A program made the translations under genes and the position numbers. Under the pieces are notes generated by a model, which worked only from the letters and a program-made list of their open reading frames with translations, did no database searches and had not been told where the DNA came from. Below are positions 53,414 to 60,370 of a DNA stretch of 64,000 nt, one piece after another; position 1 is the first letter of the stretch; the number at the start of each line of letters is the position of its first letter. Source of the stretch: JAHEKD01 sp965204695 (GTDB taxonomy: Bacteria > Pseudomonadota > Gammaproteobacteria > Arenicellales > JAHEKD01); assembly GCA_965204695.1 (NCBI GenBank), contig OZ242007.1, positions 4,650,001-4,714,000 of the forward strand, given 5' to 3'.

Positions 53414-53450
53414 ATTCCGGAAAATACAGCCTCTTATTCCGGAAAATACA
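53414..53450 (+). repeat. 15-bp repeat ATTCCGGAAAATACA, copies 2 and 3
   Basis: Copies at 53414-53428 and 53436-53450, same orientation as 51689-51703. Confidence 0.6.
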
Positions 53451-53596
53451 TGTCTTGTTAGTGATTTTGTGAATCGCTAAGAGTTTGGAAAAAGCGCACT
53501 TTGCATAACTAAATTTATGCAATCAATTCAATAATTAAACCAAGTTACTTCTACCTGGGTAAAATTTTAAATTATTAAGCAGGTTTAGTAAGGGCA

Positions 53597-53737
53597 CTAA
53601 TTACTGCCATTGGATTTCTTTGTATCTTTAACATCACGTGGATCGAATTCATGGAAGACCGCTTTGACGGGTTTGCCTTTGGCATGGTCTAACGCCTGTT
53701 CCAGCGCTTTTTTGATACTTTCAAATTCTTTACTCAT
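53597..53737 (-). CDS. 46-residue antitoxin-like small protein, probably truncated
   Basis: The frame starts at an ATG with GGAGAT 8 nt upstream and encodes MSKEFESIKKALEQALDHA, GKPVKAVFHEFDPRDVK and a short lysine-rich end. The sequence looks like the N-terminus of antitoxin proteins that continue into a helix-turn-helix domain directly after the DPRDVK-type motif. Here the frame stops where that domain should begin, so it may be a fragment. It would be missed by a 60-codon cutoff. Confidence 0.5.
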   Translation of the reverse strand: MSKEFESIKKALEQALDHAKGKPVKAVFHEFDPRDVKDTKKSNGSN

Positions 53738-53800
53738 AATCTTGATCTCCAAACCTTAAGTAATTGTTTGTTATTTTTACTAATAGATTTCGTCATTTTT

Positions 53801-53840
53801 TCTTGTAGACAAGAATTTCACAATATGCTGTGAGAATTCT
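53801..53840. promoter_or_regulatory. Adjacent palindromes upstream of the small antitoxin-like gene
   Basis: TCTTGTAGACAAGA (53801-53814) is a perfect 6+6 palindrome around AG. It runs into an imperfect inverted repeat, AGAATTTCACA (from 53812) with TGTGAGAATTCT (to 53840). They lie 64-103 bp upstream of the small gene's start, as expected for antitoxin operators. Confidence 0.4.
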
Positions 53841-53928
53841 GGAATTTTTGTTACGGTTTGGAACAAGATTAATTATATTCCATTGGATTAATTTTAAGTT
53901 GAGTTTAGGGCGAATAATTCAGAGAAAT

Positions 53929-55089
53929 TTAATTGGTTAGATGACCGGATTTTTCTACCCCGTAACTAAAGGGGGTGTTTTTGACTATCTGTCTAGGTTT
54001 TGGTCGAGACCAAGATACATCTAAAGGAGGTGAGTCAATAATCTTATCCAGAAATGATTCTATTTGATTTTGTTTTAAACCAATAAATTTAAAATTATCG
54101 TAATATAGATTTCGAAAGTACTGATGTCGTTCGATTGTGTAATATTTGCAACTCGCCATATGTCCACTTAAACTTGATGAATCAAATCGTAATGACTTTT
54201 TATTATTTATTGCTCCTACGTATTCCCAAAAGTTTCTGACGCCATATGCTCTGAAAAAATCTCTAATCAAATAATGCAGATAAAAACAAGGATGACTTCC
54301 TCTCCAATATTTATAAACATATTTTTCTTTTTGCTCTAACGCGTCAGTATTGCTGCGAAGGCCCAACTTTTTAACTTCTTCCTCCAAGCTTTTTTGTCTT
54401 GAAAAGAAATACTTTTTCAGGGCTTCTTTTTCTGAAACTAAAAAGTATTCTGATTTGTAATCAGGGTTACAATAACGATTTTTATGATAATTAATTATCA
54501 AATATCCACAAATAAAAGTGGTCAAAAAATCAAGTACTAGATCCGGTAAGTAATTGCTATCTGAGTCTAGTTCTAAGTTCAACATAAGATATAAATAGGG
54601 AATTATTGATAAGTCACTATCAGGTCTGAATGAATAAATGAGCCAATCCGGAAGTTTTAGTCCTACATAAGAACGGCTATTCGGCTCCATTCTCTTGTTG
54701 AATTGTACATATCGCCTAGAGTCAGGCACATATTTTTTTTTACCTATTCTCTTCGAGCATTCTTCAATGAAATTTTCTTCTATAGGATCAAAACCTGCTC
54801 TTTCCTTTGGTCCCCAAATGAATAAATCGGTTCGGTTTTCATATATATGTCTTTCAGGTTTCCAGCACTCAGCAATAATCTTTAGAAAATCTGTAGCCTG
54901 TTTCATGGCATCTGATGGATGTATGTGTCTTAATTCGAATAAATCAAGAGCAGTCAAATGCATTTGAAACCTGTGTTGATAGTTAACCCGTGAAAACCAT
55001 TTATCGGCAAGTCCATCAAATAGCCGATTCGCTGCAATTCTGTATTTAGGACTAGGCAATACATCCCCGTTCCACCAGGAACTCAGCAT
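53929..55089 (-). CDS. Unknown protein, 5' end cut off by the IS21 element
   Basis: From the first in-frame ATG the product is 386 residues. The frame stays open and looks coding for about 36 further codons upstream (NKFNAGIKEKLKL, then YSYGDLEQISKS) up to the IS end at 55198, so the original start was lost. I recognise no domain. The N-terminal part is helical and could be DNA-binding (SMLSSWWNGDVLPSPKYRIA resembles a helix-turn-helix region). The rest is rich in aromatic and basic residues with hydrophobic YLYLMLNL and LTTFICGYLIINYH stretches. Its place in a defence-type island suggests a phage-defence or regulatory gene, but that is only context. Confidence 0.5.
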   Translation of the reverse strand: MLSSWWNGDVLPSPKYRIAANRLFDGLADKWFSRVNYQHRFQMHLTALDLFELRHIHPSDAMKQATDFLKIIAECWKPERHIYENRTDLFIWGPKERAGFDPIEENFIEECSKRIGKKKYVPDSRRYVQFNKRMEPNSRSYVGLKLPDWLIYSFRPDSDLSIIPYLYLMLNLELDSDSNYLPDLVLDFLTTFICGYLIINYHKNRYCNPDYKSEYFLVSEKEALKKYFFSRQKSLEEEVKKLGLRSNTDALEQKEKYVYKYWRGSHPCFYLHYLIRDFFRAYGVRNFWEYVGAINNKKSLRFDSSSLSGHMASCKYYTIERHQYFRNLYYDNFKFIGLKQNQIESFLDKIIDSPPLDVSWSRPKPRQIVKNTPFSYGVEKSGHLTN

Positions 55090-55312
55090 TGATTTGCTTA
55101 TTTGCTCTAAATCACCGTAGCTATACGAGTCAGCGGTTAGTTTTAATTTTTCTTTTATTCCTGCATTGAACTTATTGTATTCACATTTTGCATTCGGTGT
55201 TAAACAGCGTGCAAAAATGGACAGTTTCGGGGGTGATCAGCGTGTAAAACTGAACACCATACTATTAACTGTCTCGGAGTTAAGAATCCGAGGAAACTGT
55301 CAGGTGATCTGC

Positions 55313-56812
55313 ATGCATATCTGTACCAAGATACGACGAATGTGTTTAGTCGACGGCCGCAATGTCAGCGAAGTGGCCCGTGAATTTAATGTATCGCGCA
55401 CGACCGTATATAAATATTTAAATGAATCCAACGAACCGGTTTACCAGCGTTCAGTTCCTATCGTCTGTCCGAAGCTGGAGTCATTCAAACCCCAGCTAAT
55501 CGAATGGCTTGAAGTAGATGCCACCCGTTCAGTACGGGCTCGACGTACTGCTGTCCAATTGTATGAGGGCATTCAACTTCAGGGTTATCGAGGGGCGTAT
55601 GACAGCGTTCAGCGGTTTGTCAAAGCCTGGAAGGACCAGTCCAGTCAGTCGATCAAACAGGCCTATATACCCTTGATCTTTGCACCGGGTGAAGCGTGTC
55701 AGTTTGACTGGTCACACGAGCAGATTATCTTGGGGGGTTGTAACGTCAAGATTAAGCTGGCTCATTTTAGATTATGCCATTCACGTAAATCGTATCTACG
55801 CGCGTATTCCAGAGAAACCCAGGAGATGGTCTTTGATGCACATATCCGGGCGTTTGAGTTCTTCGATGGATTACCGAAGAAGATGATATACGATAACCCT
55901 AAGCCGATCGTGAATAGCATTCTCCAAGGTAAACACCGAGAGTTTAATCGGCGTTTTTTAAGCCTGATGAATCATTATCTGATAGAACCGATTGCCTGCA
56001 CGCCGGCTGCAGGCTGGGAGAAAGGTCAGGTTGAACGCCAAGTCGGTATTATGCGTCAGCGATTATTTGTGCCACGGTCAACGTTTGCGGATTTAAATGA
56101 ATTAAACCAATGGCTGGAACAACGCTGTAAGCAGATGGGTCAACGTCCACACCCCACGAATAAATCCATGTTAATTGATGAGGTCTTTGCCGAGGAACAA
56201 GCCCACTTGCGTGGTGCCATCGTGGCTTTTGATGGGTATTATGAACGTTTAGCGCGTGTACATGCGACCTGTGTGGTGCACTATGATCGCAACCAATACT
56301 CGGTACCGTGTCAGTATGTCGGTCAGGTAGTCTCTGTACGAGCGTATGCCACACTCATTAAAGTTGTCGTCAATGACGTGGTGGTCGCCGAACATCAGCG
56401 CTCGTTTGCACGAGACCAAATGATCTTTGATCCCTGGCATTATTTGCCAGTGCTTGAGATTAAACCGGGTGCGTTGCGCAACGGTGCCCCGTTTGTCGAT
56501 TGGGAATTACCTAAAGCGTTGTTAACGCTTAAAGCCCGCTATCTCAAACGTGACGGGGGTGATCGGGAGTTTGTGCAATTATTACTATTGGTTCGTCAGC
56601 ATGGCCTGGAAACCGTGAGTGTAGCCTGTGAATTAGCATTAGATGCAAAGACAACCCAACTATCGGTCATTACCAATCTGGTGCATCGATTAATTGAATC
56701 TGAGCCGATTCAAGCGATGACGATCACCGATGCCCCGGTACTGAGCGTTCCACCAGTGGCTAATGTAGGTCGGTATGATCAACTTTGCGCCCAGGAGGTC
56801 AATCATGCTTGA
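55313..56812 (+). CDS. istA: IS21-family transposase IstA
   Basis: The ATG at 55313 follows AGGTG by 6 nt and begins MHICTKIRRMCLVDGRNVSE, the usual IstA start; upstream in-frame codons lie in the terminal repeats. The 499-residue product has a helix-turn-helix (EVAREFNVSRTTVYKYL) and a DDE integrase core, with catalytic residues likely in CQFDWSHEQI, MIYDNPKPIV and GWEKGQVERQ. IstA cuts and joins DNA ends together with IstB. Length is typical and no disruption is seen. It overlaps istB by 8 nt. Confidence 0.92.
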   Translation: MHICTKIRRMCLVDGRNVSEVAREFNVSRTTVYKYLNESNEPVYQRSVPIVCPKLESFKPQLIEWLEVDATRSVRARRTAVQLYEGIQLQGYRGAYDSVQRFVKAWKDQSSQSIKQAYIPLIFAPGEACQFDWSHEQIILGGCNVKIKLAHFRLCHSRKSYLRAYSRETQEMVFDAHIRAFEFFDGLPKKMIYDNPKPIVNSILQGKHREFNRRFLSLMNHYLIEPIACTPAAGWEKGQVERQVGIMRQRLFVPRSTFADLNELNQWLEQRCKQMGQRPHPTNKSMLIDEVFAEEQAHLRGAIVAFDGYYERLARVHATCVVHYDRNQYSVPCQYVGQVVSVRAYATLIKVVVNDVVVAEHQRSFARDQMIFDPWHYLPVLEIKPGALRNGAPFVDWELPKALLTLKARYLKRDGGDREFVQLLLLVRQHGLETVSVACELALDAKTTQLSVITNLVHRLIESEPIQAMTITDAPVLSVPPVANVGRYDQLCAQEVNHA

Positions 56813-57566
56813 ACTCGTCGATGAACTCAAAGCGCTAAAACTGCACGGCATGGCTGACTGTTTGCCTGAGCTGATCGATTCACCTCGCACCAAGGTCACT
56901 CTGCAATCCGGGTTAATCAAATTGATGGATGCCGAACGCGCTGACCGAGAGGTCAGACGACTAAACTACCAGATGAAAGTCGCCAAGTTCCCACACCATC
57001 GCGATCTACAACAATTTGATTTTACCCAGTCCAAGGTTGAACAATCCCTCATCAAAGATTTAGCACAAGCCGATTTTATGGATCGAGCTCACAACTTGAT
57101 CTTTGTCGGTGGCACCGGCACAGGTAAAACACATCTAGCAACCGCCATTGGTATTAAAGCCATTCATTCAGGTCGACGAGTACGCTTTTACAACGTGGTC
57201 GATCTGGTGAATTTGCTCATCAAAGAACAGCAGGACGATAAACAGGGACGACTGGCACGGATTATGCAGCCCTTGGATGCTGTTATCTTCGATGAACTGG
57301 GTTATTTGCCGTTTCCGGCTTCTGGTGGTGCATTGTTATTCCACCTAATCAGCAAGTTGTATGAGAAAACAACCATCCTGTTCACCACCAATCTAAACTT
57401 CAGTGAATGGGTGCGGGTGTTTGGTGATGAGAAAATGACGACCGCTTTACTGGATCGAGTCACCCATCACTGCTCAATTATTGAAACGGGTAATGACTCG
57501 TACCGATTTAAGCAGTCCAGTTCCAAGCTCAAACTCAAGACCAACATAAAGAAAAAATCATCGTAG
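56805..57566 (+). CDS. istB: IS21-family helper ATPase IstB
   Basis: The ATG at 56805 follows AGGAGG by 6 nt. The 253-residue product has Walker A GGTGTGKTHLA near residue 103, Walker B AVIFDELGYLPF and sensor TTNLNFSEW, as in DnaC-like IstB proteins. IstB bends target DNA and activates IstA. The length is typical and the gene appears intact, so the element may be active. Confidence 0.93.
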   Translation: MLELVDELKALKLHGMADCLPELIDSPRTKVTLQSGLIKLMDAERADREVRRLNYQMKVAKFPHHRDLQQFDFTQSKVEQSLIKDLAQADFMDRAHNLIFVGGTGTGKTHLATAIGIKAIHSGRRVRFYNVVDLVNLLIKEQQDDKQGRLARIMQPLDAVIFDELGYLPFPASGGALLFHLISKLYEKTTILFTTNLNFSEWVRVFGDEKMTTALLDRVTHHCSIIETGNDSYRFKQSSSKLKLKTNIKKKSS

Positions 57567-57586
57567 GGAACTCAGGAGAAACAGCC

Positions 57587-57619
57587 CAACTCAAGTTCCG
57601 CTACGCTTCACTTGAGTTG
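57587..57619. terminator. Hairpin after istB
   Basis: CAACTCAAG (57587-57595) pairs with CTTGAGTTG (57611-57619) around a 15-nt loop. No U-tract follows, so termination is uncertain; it may limit transcription leaving the IS. Confidence 0.35.
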
Positions 57620-57680
57620 CTAATGACCGAATTATATTGAATTTAACTGTTCAGTTTTACTCGCTGATAAGTGTCCAGTT

Positions 57681-58397
57681 TTAAACGCTGATTGACAGTT
57701 GTTTAACTAATTCCTCTGAAAATGAAGCAACAACCTTAAAAATATCAGCCTCAGTGGTACGTTTTCCAAAGATGATCGAATGAATTTTTAAAAAATCATT
57801 ATACCTTTTCTGAACCCCACCATAGCCTCGTGGGAGAATAAGGCGCCACTCTTTTTCTGCCTTCCAATCCTCATGCTTCCAGGATAACCTGTCATACAAA
57901 AAGGTTCTGCTATGACTTTTCCAAGAAGGTGTTTCTGGAAAAAATTTGTCATCATTTTGTCCATTACCATAGTTAACTTTAATCCACGGCAAAATCTTAT
58001 TTTCTCTTGGTTTGAAGACAATACATAGCCCCCTATGTTGATCTCCGTAATGGCTCCATTGTGCAAAATATTGTTTAGTGTGTACATATTCTGACGCAGA
58101 ATAAATACCAGCATTTCCGATTTCCCTTGAAAATGCCCGCCTCTCATATTGCGTTATCGCTTTCTTCTCGTATGTATAGCTCTTGTTTGTCTTAGAGTCA
58201 TGAATAAAGCTTTCCATCGGATCATTCAGATCGCTTACACGAGCAAAGAAAATATTCCCCGTACGAAACATGCTTAAAGTATTTTCATTAATGGGTCTAA
58301 ACTTACATAGTAAATCAGGCAAAGTATTCGATAGAAGGCGCTCATCAATTCCATCATAGCACTTAGCTTCAATAACTTTCTTTTCTAAATCACTCAA
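57681..58397 (-). CDS. DUF2971 protein, 3' end replaced by the IS21 element
   Basis: The 238-residue product has DUF2971 landmarks: LCKFRPINENTLSMFRTGNIFF, LNDPMES, FAQWSHYGDQHRGLCIVF (key positions W, H, G, C) and WKAEKEWRLILP. The gene-derived part ends at 57698 and the last five codons and stop are read from the terminal repeat of the IS21 element. DUF2971 proteins are usually somewhat longer, so the C-terminus was cut. The family is common in defence islands and its activity is unknown. It points towards the truncated unknown gene on the other side of the IS. Confidence 0.7.
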   Translation of the reverse strand: MSDLEKKVIEAKCYDGIDERLLSNTLPDLLCKFRPINENTLSMFRTGNIFFARVSDLNDPMESFIHDSKTNKSYTYEKKAITQYERRAFSREIGNAGIYSASEYVHTKQYFAQWSHYGDQHRGLCIVFKPRENKILPWIKVNYGNGQNDDKFFPETPSWKSHSRTFLYDRLSWKHEDWKAEKEWRLILPRGYGGVQKRYNDFLKIHSIIFGKRTTEADIFKVVASFSEELVKQLSISV

Positions 58398-58553
58398 TCA
58401 CTATCTCCAATTACACTGACTTATGTGTAATCACCAATCTTGAGAATTTCGCCGATGCGGCGTGTAAGAATCAACAAAGTAACGCTCCATGTTTGAGTTG
58501 AGTCTTACATTATATTTGAATTCTGTACTGTAAAACAACTTCCTCTTCGAAGA

Positions 58554-59600
58554 TTACATCTCTCGAATGGGATTTCTTTTTTGATGACGGTGGAGTCGTG
58601 TCAAGTCTTGTGCGATGTGTTCGGGTTCAAGCTCTGCATAAAATTTTTCTACTACTGCAACAGATGAGCCAACATTTTTAGCAAGATCATAAATATCTAC
58701 TCCCCCACGGGTTAGACGCATTGTCATATAGAATTTACGAAATGTGCCTGCGGTGCGTTTTCTTCCATCCTCTGAATACAGTAATTCACATTCAGCAAGT
58801 ACATTGTTGAGTTGTGTTTTGAAAGAACCTATAGGTTTTCCCCTTGCATTTGAAAAGATATGCATCGAGTCTCTGTATTTCCAATTAAATAGAGCTGCAT
58901 TTTCTTTGTGAAACTTTTTCAAATCCTCTATATAATTTTTTGTGCGTTGCAGTGGCACCATTACGCGAGATTTTCCTTTCCCTTGGACAAACATTTTAAT
59001 ATGCTCATTTCCATCGTCGTCTTTAAATGTTGAAATATCCTTAAATCGAAGATTTTTAGCCTCTGCTACACGAAGTCCGCTATTGGCTAAAATCAAAATA
59101 TAGTAATATAGAAGCTCATGGCTGCGCCTATGTTTGGAGTTTTTCTGTTTTCTTTTTTTCCATCCAAGTTTACGCACTAGGCTCCGATACTGAGAAATCG
59201 ATAAAGAAGGTTTCTTTACGATAAGATTTTTAGGTTTCGAGAGGTTTATGATTACAGGAATTTGTTTGCCATCAATGACCTTTGTCATCCTGGCATAATC
59301 AAATATCTTCCGAAGAACGGTGAGGTCTTTGTTTATCGTGCTGAAGCTAGGCTCCCGAGTTTCTGGTTTGATACGAGGTCTCTTAACAATCTTTCCTTTC
59401 CTCTTATAAATTACGGTGTCGAGTTTCGACCCGTCACCAGAAATCCAATATACTCTTCTTTTTTGAATGTAATCTTCGATATCAAGATCATTGATATCCT
59501 CGATGTTCTTTTCCCCAAGAAAGGGGATGATAAATGTCCGGACTATCGATTTAGTCATCCTAAGCTGTTTTTGAGAGAAGGTTCTCTCATTGGCTGGCAA
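58554..59600 (-). pseudogene. Tyrosine recombinase (island integrase), catalytic part after a frameshift
   Basis: This frame encodes the core-binding and catalytic domains. Landmarks are the first catalytic Arg in LANSGLRVAEAKNLRF, Lys in VQGKGKSR, the second Arg in GTFRKFYMTMRL and the nucleophile Tyr in VAVVEKFY. The two histidines of the classical set are replaced, as in some atypical integrase subfamilies. The frame has no proper start: it continues the 59587-59919 frame after skipping one base in an A8 tract (T8 on the plus strand, 59602-59609). With one A fewer the two frames join into an integrase of about 455 residues. It lies beside the tRNA target as expected. Decay, sequencing error and slippage are all possible. 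Confidence 0.75.
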
Positions 59601-59919
59601 TTTTTTTTCTCTCTACGCTTGATTCTAATTTACGCAAATATCCTTCACACACCAGACCAAAACGGCGGGACTTTAGGGAAAGTCCACGTTTGGTTTTAAA
59701 AATTAATTCCTGATATAAATCTTCTGCAGCGGCTTCAGCTTCTTCTTGTGAAACTGTTTTTAAACTCCTACGTACAGTCTTATGTCCTCTTACTCTAATT
59801 GCTGCATACCAGTTGTCTGACTCCCGAAAAACGCCATCATTATTTGAGTATGCACCAACTCTCCTATAGAGCGTTATTTTTCCTCCACGAATATCGTAAG
59901 TATCTCTGTACGCAGCCAT
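59587..59919 (-). pseudogene. Tyrosine recombinase, N-terminal part before the frameshift
   Basis: I chose the ATG at 59919, which begins MAAYRDTYDIRGGKITLYRR; a longer frame would start among the repeated sites at 59931-60001. The 110-residue piece is an arm-binding-like N-terminal domain (WYAAIRVRGHKTVRRSLKTV, then EEAEAAAEDLYQELI). It ends in VERKKIASQ because the A8 tract throws the frame off. It joins the catalytic part at 59600 if one A is removed. Confidence 0.7.
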
Positions 59920-59930
59920 TGAAAATAAAG

Positions 59931-60001
59931 TTTGGTGACGGTTTGGTGAAATTTTCGTCCAAAATGGGGCAAAAATCAATAATTTGGTGAAAATTTGGTG
60001 C
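59931..60001 (+). promoter_or_regulatory. Candidate integrase arm-type sites, proximal arm
   Basis: TTTGGTGA occurs at 59931-59938, 59942-59949 and 59983-59990, and TTTGGTGC at 59994-60001. These are two pairs, each with an 11-bp period, 52 bp apart, between the integrase start and the tRNA. Regular direct repeats here are what arm-type binding sites of a tyrosine recombinase look like. Confidence 0.5.
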
Positions 60002-60062
60002 GCTAATAATGAGAATGATTCTCAATAGAAAAAATGTAACTTATTGTTATTAAAGAAAAAAA

Positions 60063-60085
60063 TGGTGCCCCGGAGACGATTCGAA
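60063..60085 (+). repeat. Attachment site repeat, tRNA copy
   Basis: Identical to 50841-50863; it is the 3' end of the tRNA-Arg gene including CCA. Confidence 0.85.
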
Positions 60086-60139
60086 CGTCCGACCTGCCGC
60101 TTAGGAGGCGGCTGCTCTATCCTGCTGAGCTACCGGGGC
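60063..60139 (-). tRNA. tRNA-Arg (anticodon CCT)
   Basis: On the minus strand the acceptor stem GCCCCGG pairs with CCGGGGC, followed by discriminator A and encoded CCA. The anticodon stem GCCGC/GCGGC encloses CTCCTAA, anticodon CCT. The T arm has GTTCGAATC. The 77-nt gene is intact. Its 3' end is the island's target, and the island restores it after integration. Confidence 0.93.
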
Positions 60140-60198
60140 GTGAGTTGGATTCTAGCATGTGTGATTATTTCTAATTAGTTTCTGTTCTATAATATTGT

Positions 60199-60218
60199 TG
60201 ATTTATAATAATCAACAC
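60199..60218. promoter_or_regulatory. Inverted repeat between tRNA-Arg and gltB
   Basis: GTTGATT (60199-60205) and AATCAAC (60212-60218) form a perfect 7-bp repeat around TATAAT. The site is in the divergent promoter region of tRNA-Arg and gltB and could be an operator or a minor promoter element. A TTGACA at 60246 has no good -10 at 17 bp. Confidence 0.3.
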
Positions 60219-60370
60219 GCAAATGAAATTGCGCATATTTGCAAATTGACAAATATCATTGTAAATGATTGATTTATATAATAATTTATTGCAAATATTA
60301 TAATTTGTGTTACTAATTAAGTTCACGGCTTGACAGAGTCAGTCAAGTTTCAAAACTAAGGAACAGATAA

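Larger units (their letters stand above)
55198..57697 (+). mobile_element. Complete IS21-family insertion sequence
   Basis: The element is 2500 bp. Its left end TGTTAAACAGCGTG aligns with the reverse complement of the right end, TGTCAATCAGCGTT. Internal copies of an ATCAGCG(T/A)GTAAAACTGAACA repeat lie near both ends, the multiple terminal repeats typical of IS21. It contains istA and istB in the usual overlapping order. No target duplication is visible: the flanks are CATTCGG and GTTGTTT. Confidence 0.85.
50841..60085. mobile_element. Genomic island in tRNA-Arg(CCT)
   Basis: A 9.2-kb segment is bounded by a 23-bp direct repeat that equals the 3' end of tRNA-Arg including its encoded CCA. 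A tyrosine recombinase gene lies next to the intact tRNA. The cargo includes a MntA-HepT toxin-antitoxin pair, a Fic protein, DUF433, truncated genes and an IS21-family element. The layout is that of a classical integrative island. The integrase has a frameshift, so mobility is doubtful. Confidence 0.8.

Noticed and set aside
55166..55312. Longer start for istA at 55166 or 55217
   Set aside because: 55166 lies outside the IS boundary, and 55217 lies in the terminal repeats. The ATG at 55313 has a ribosome-binding site and the normal family N-terminus.
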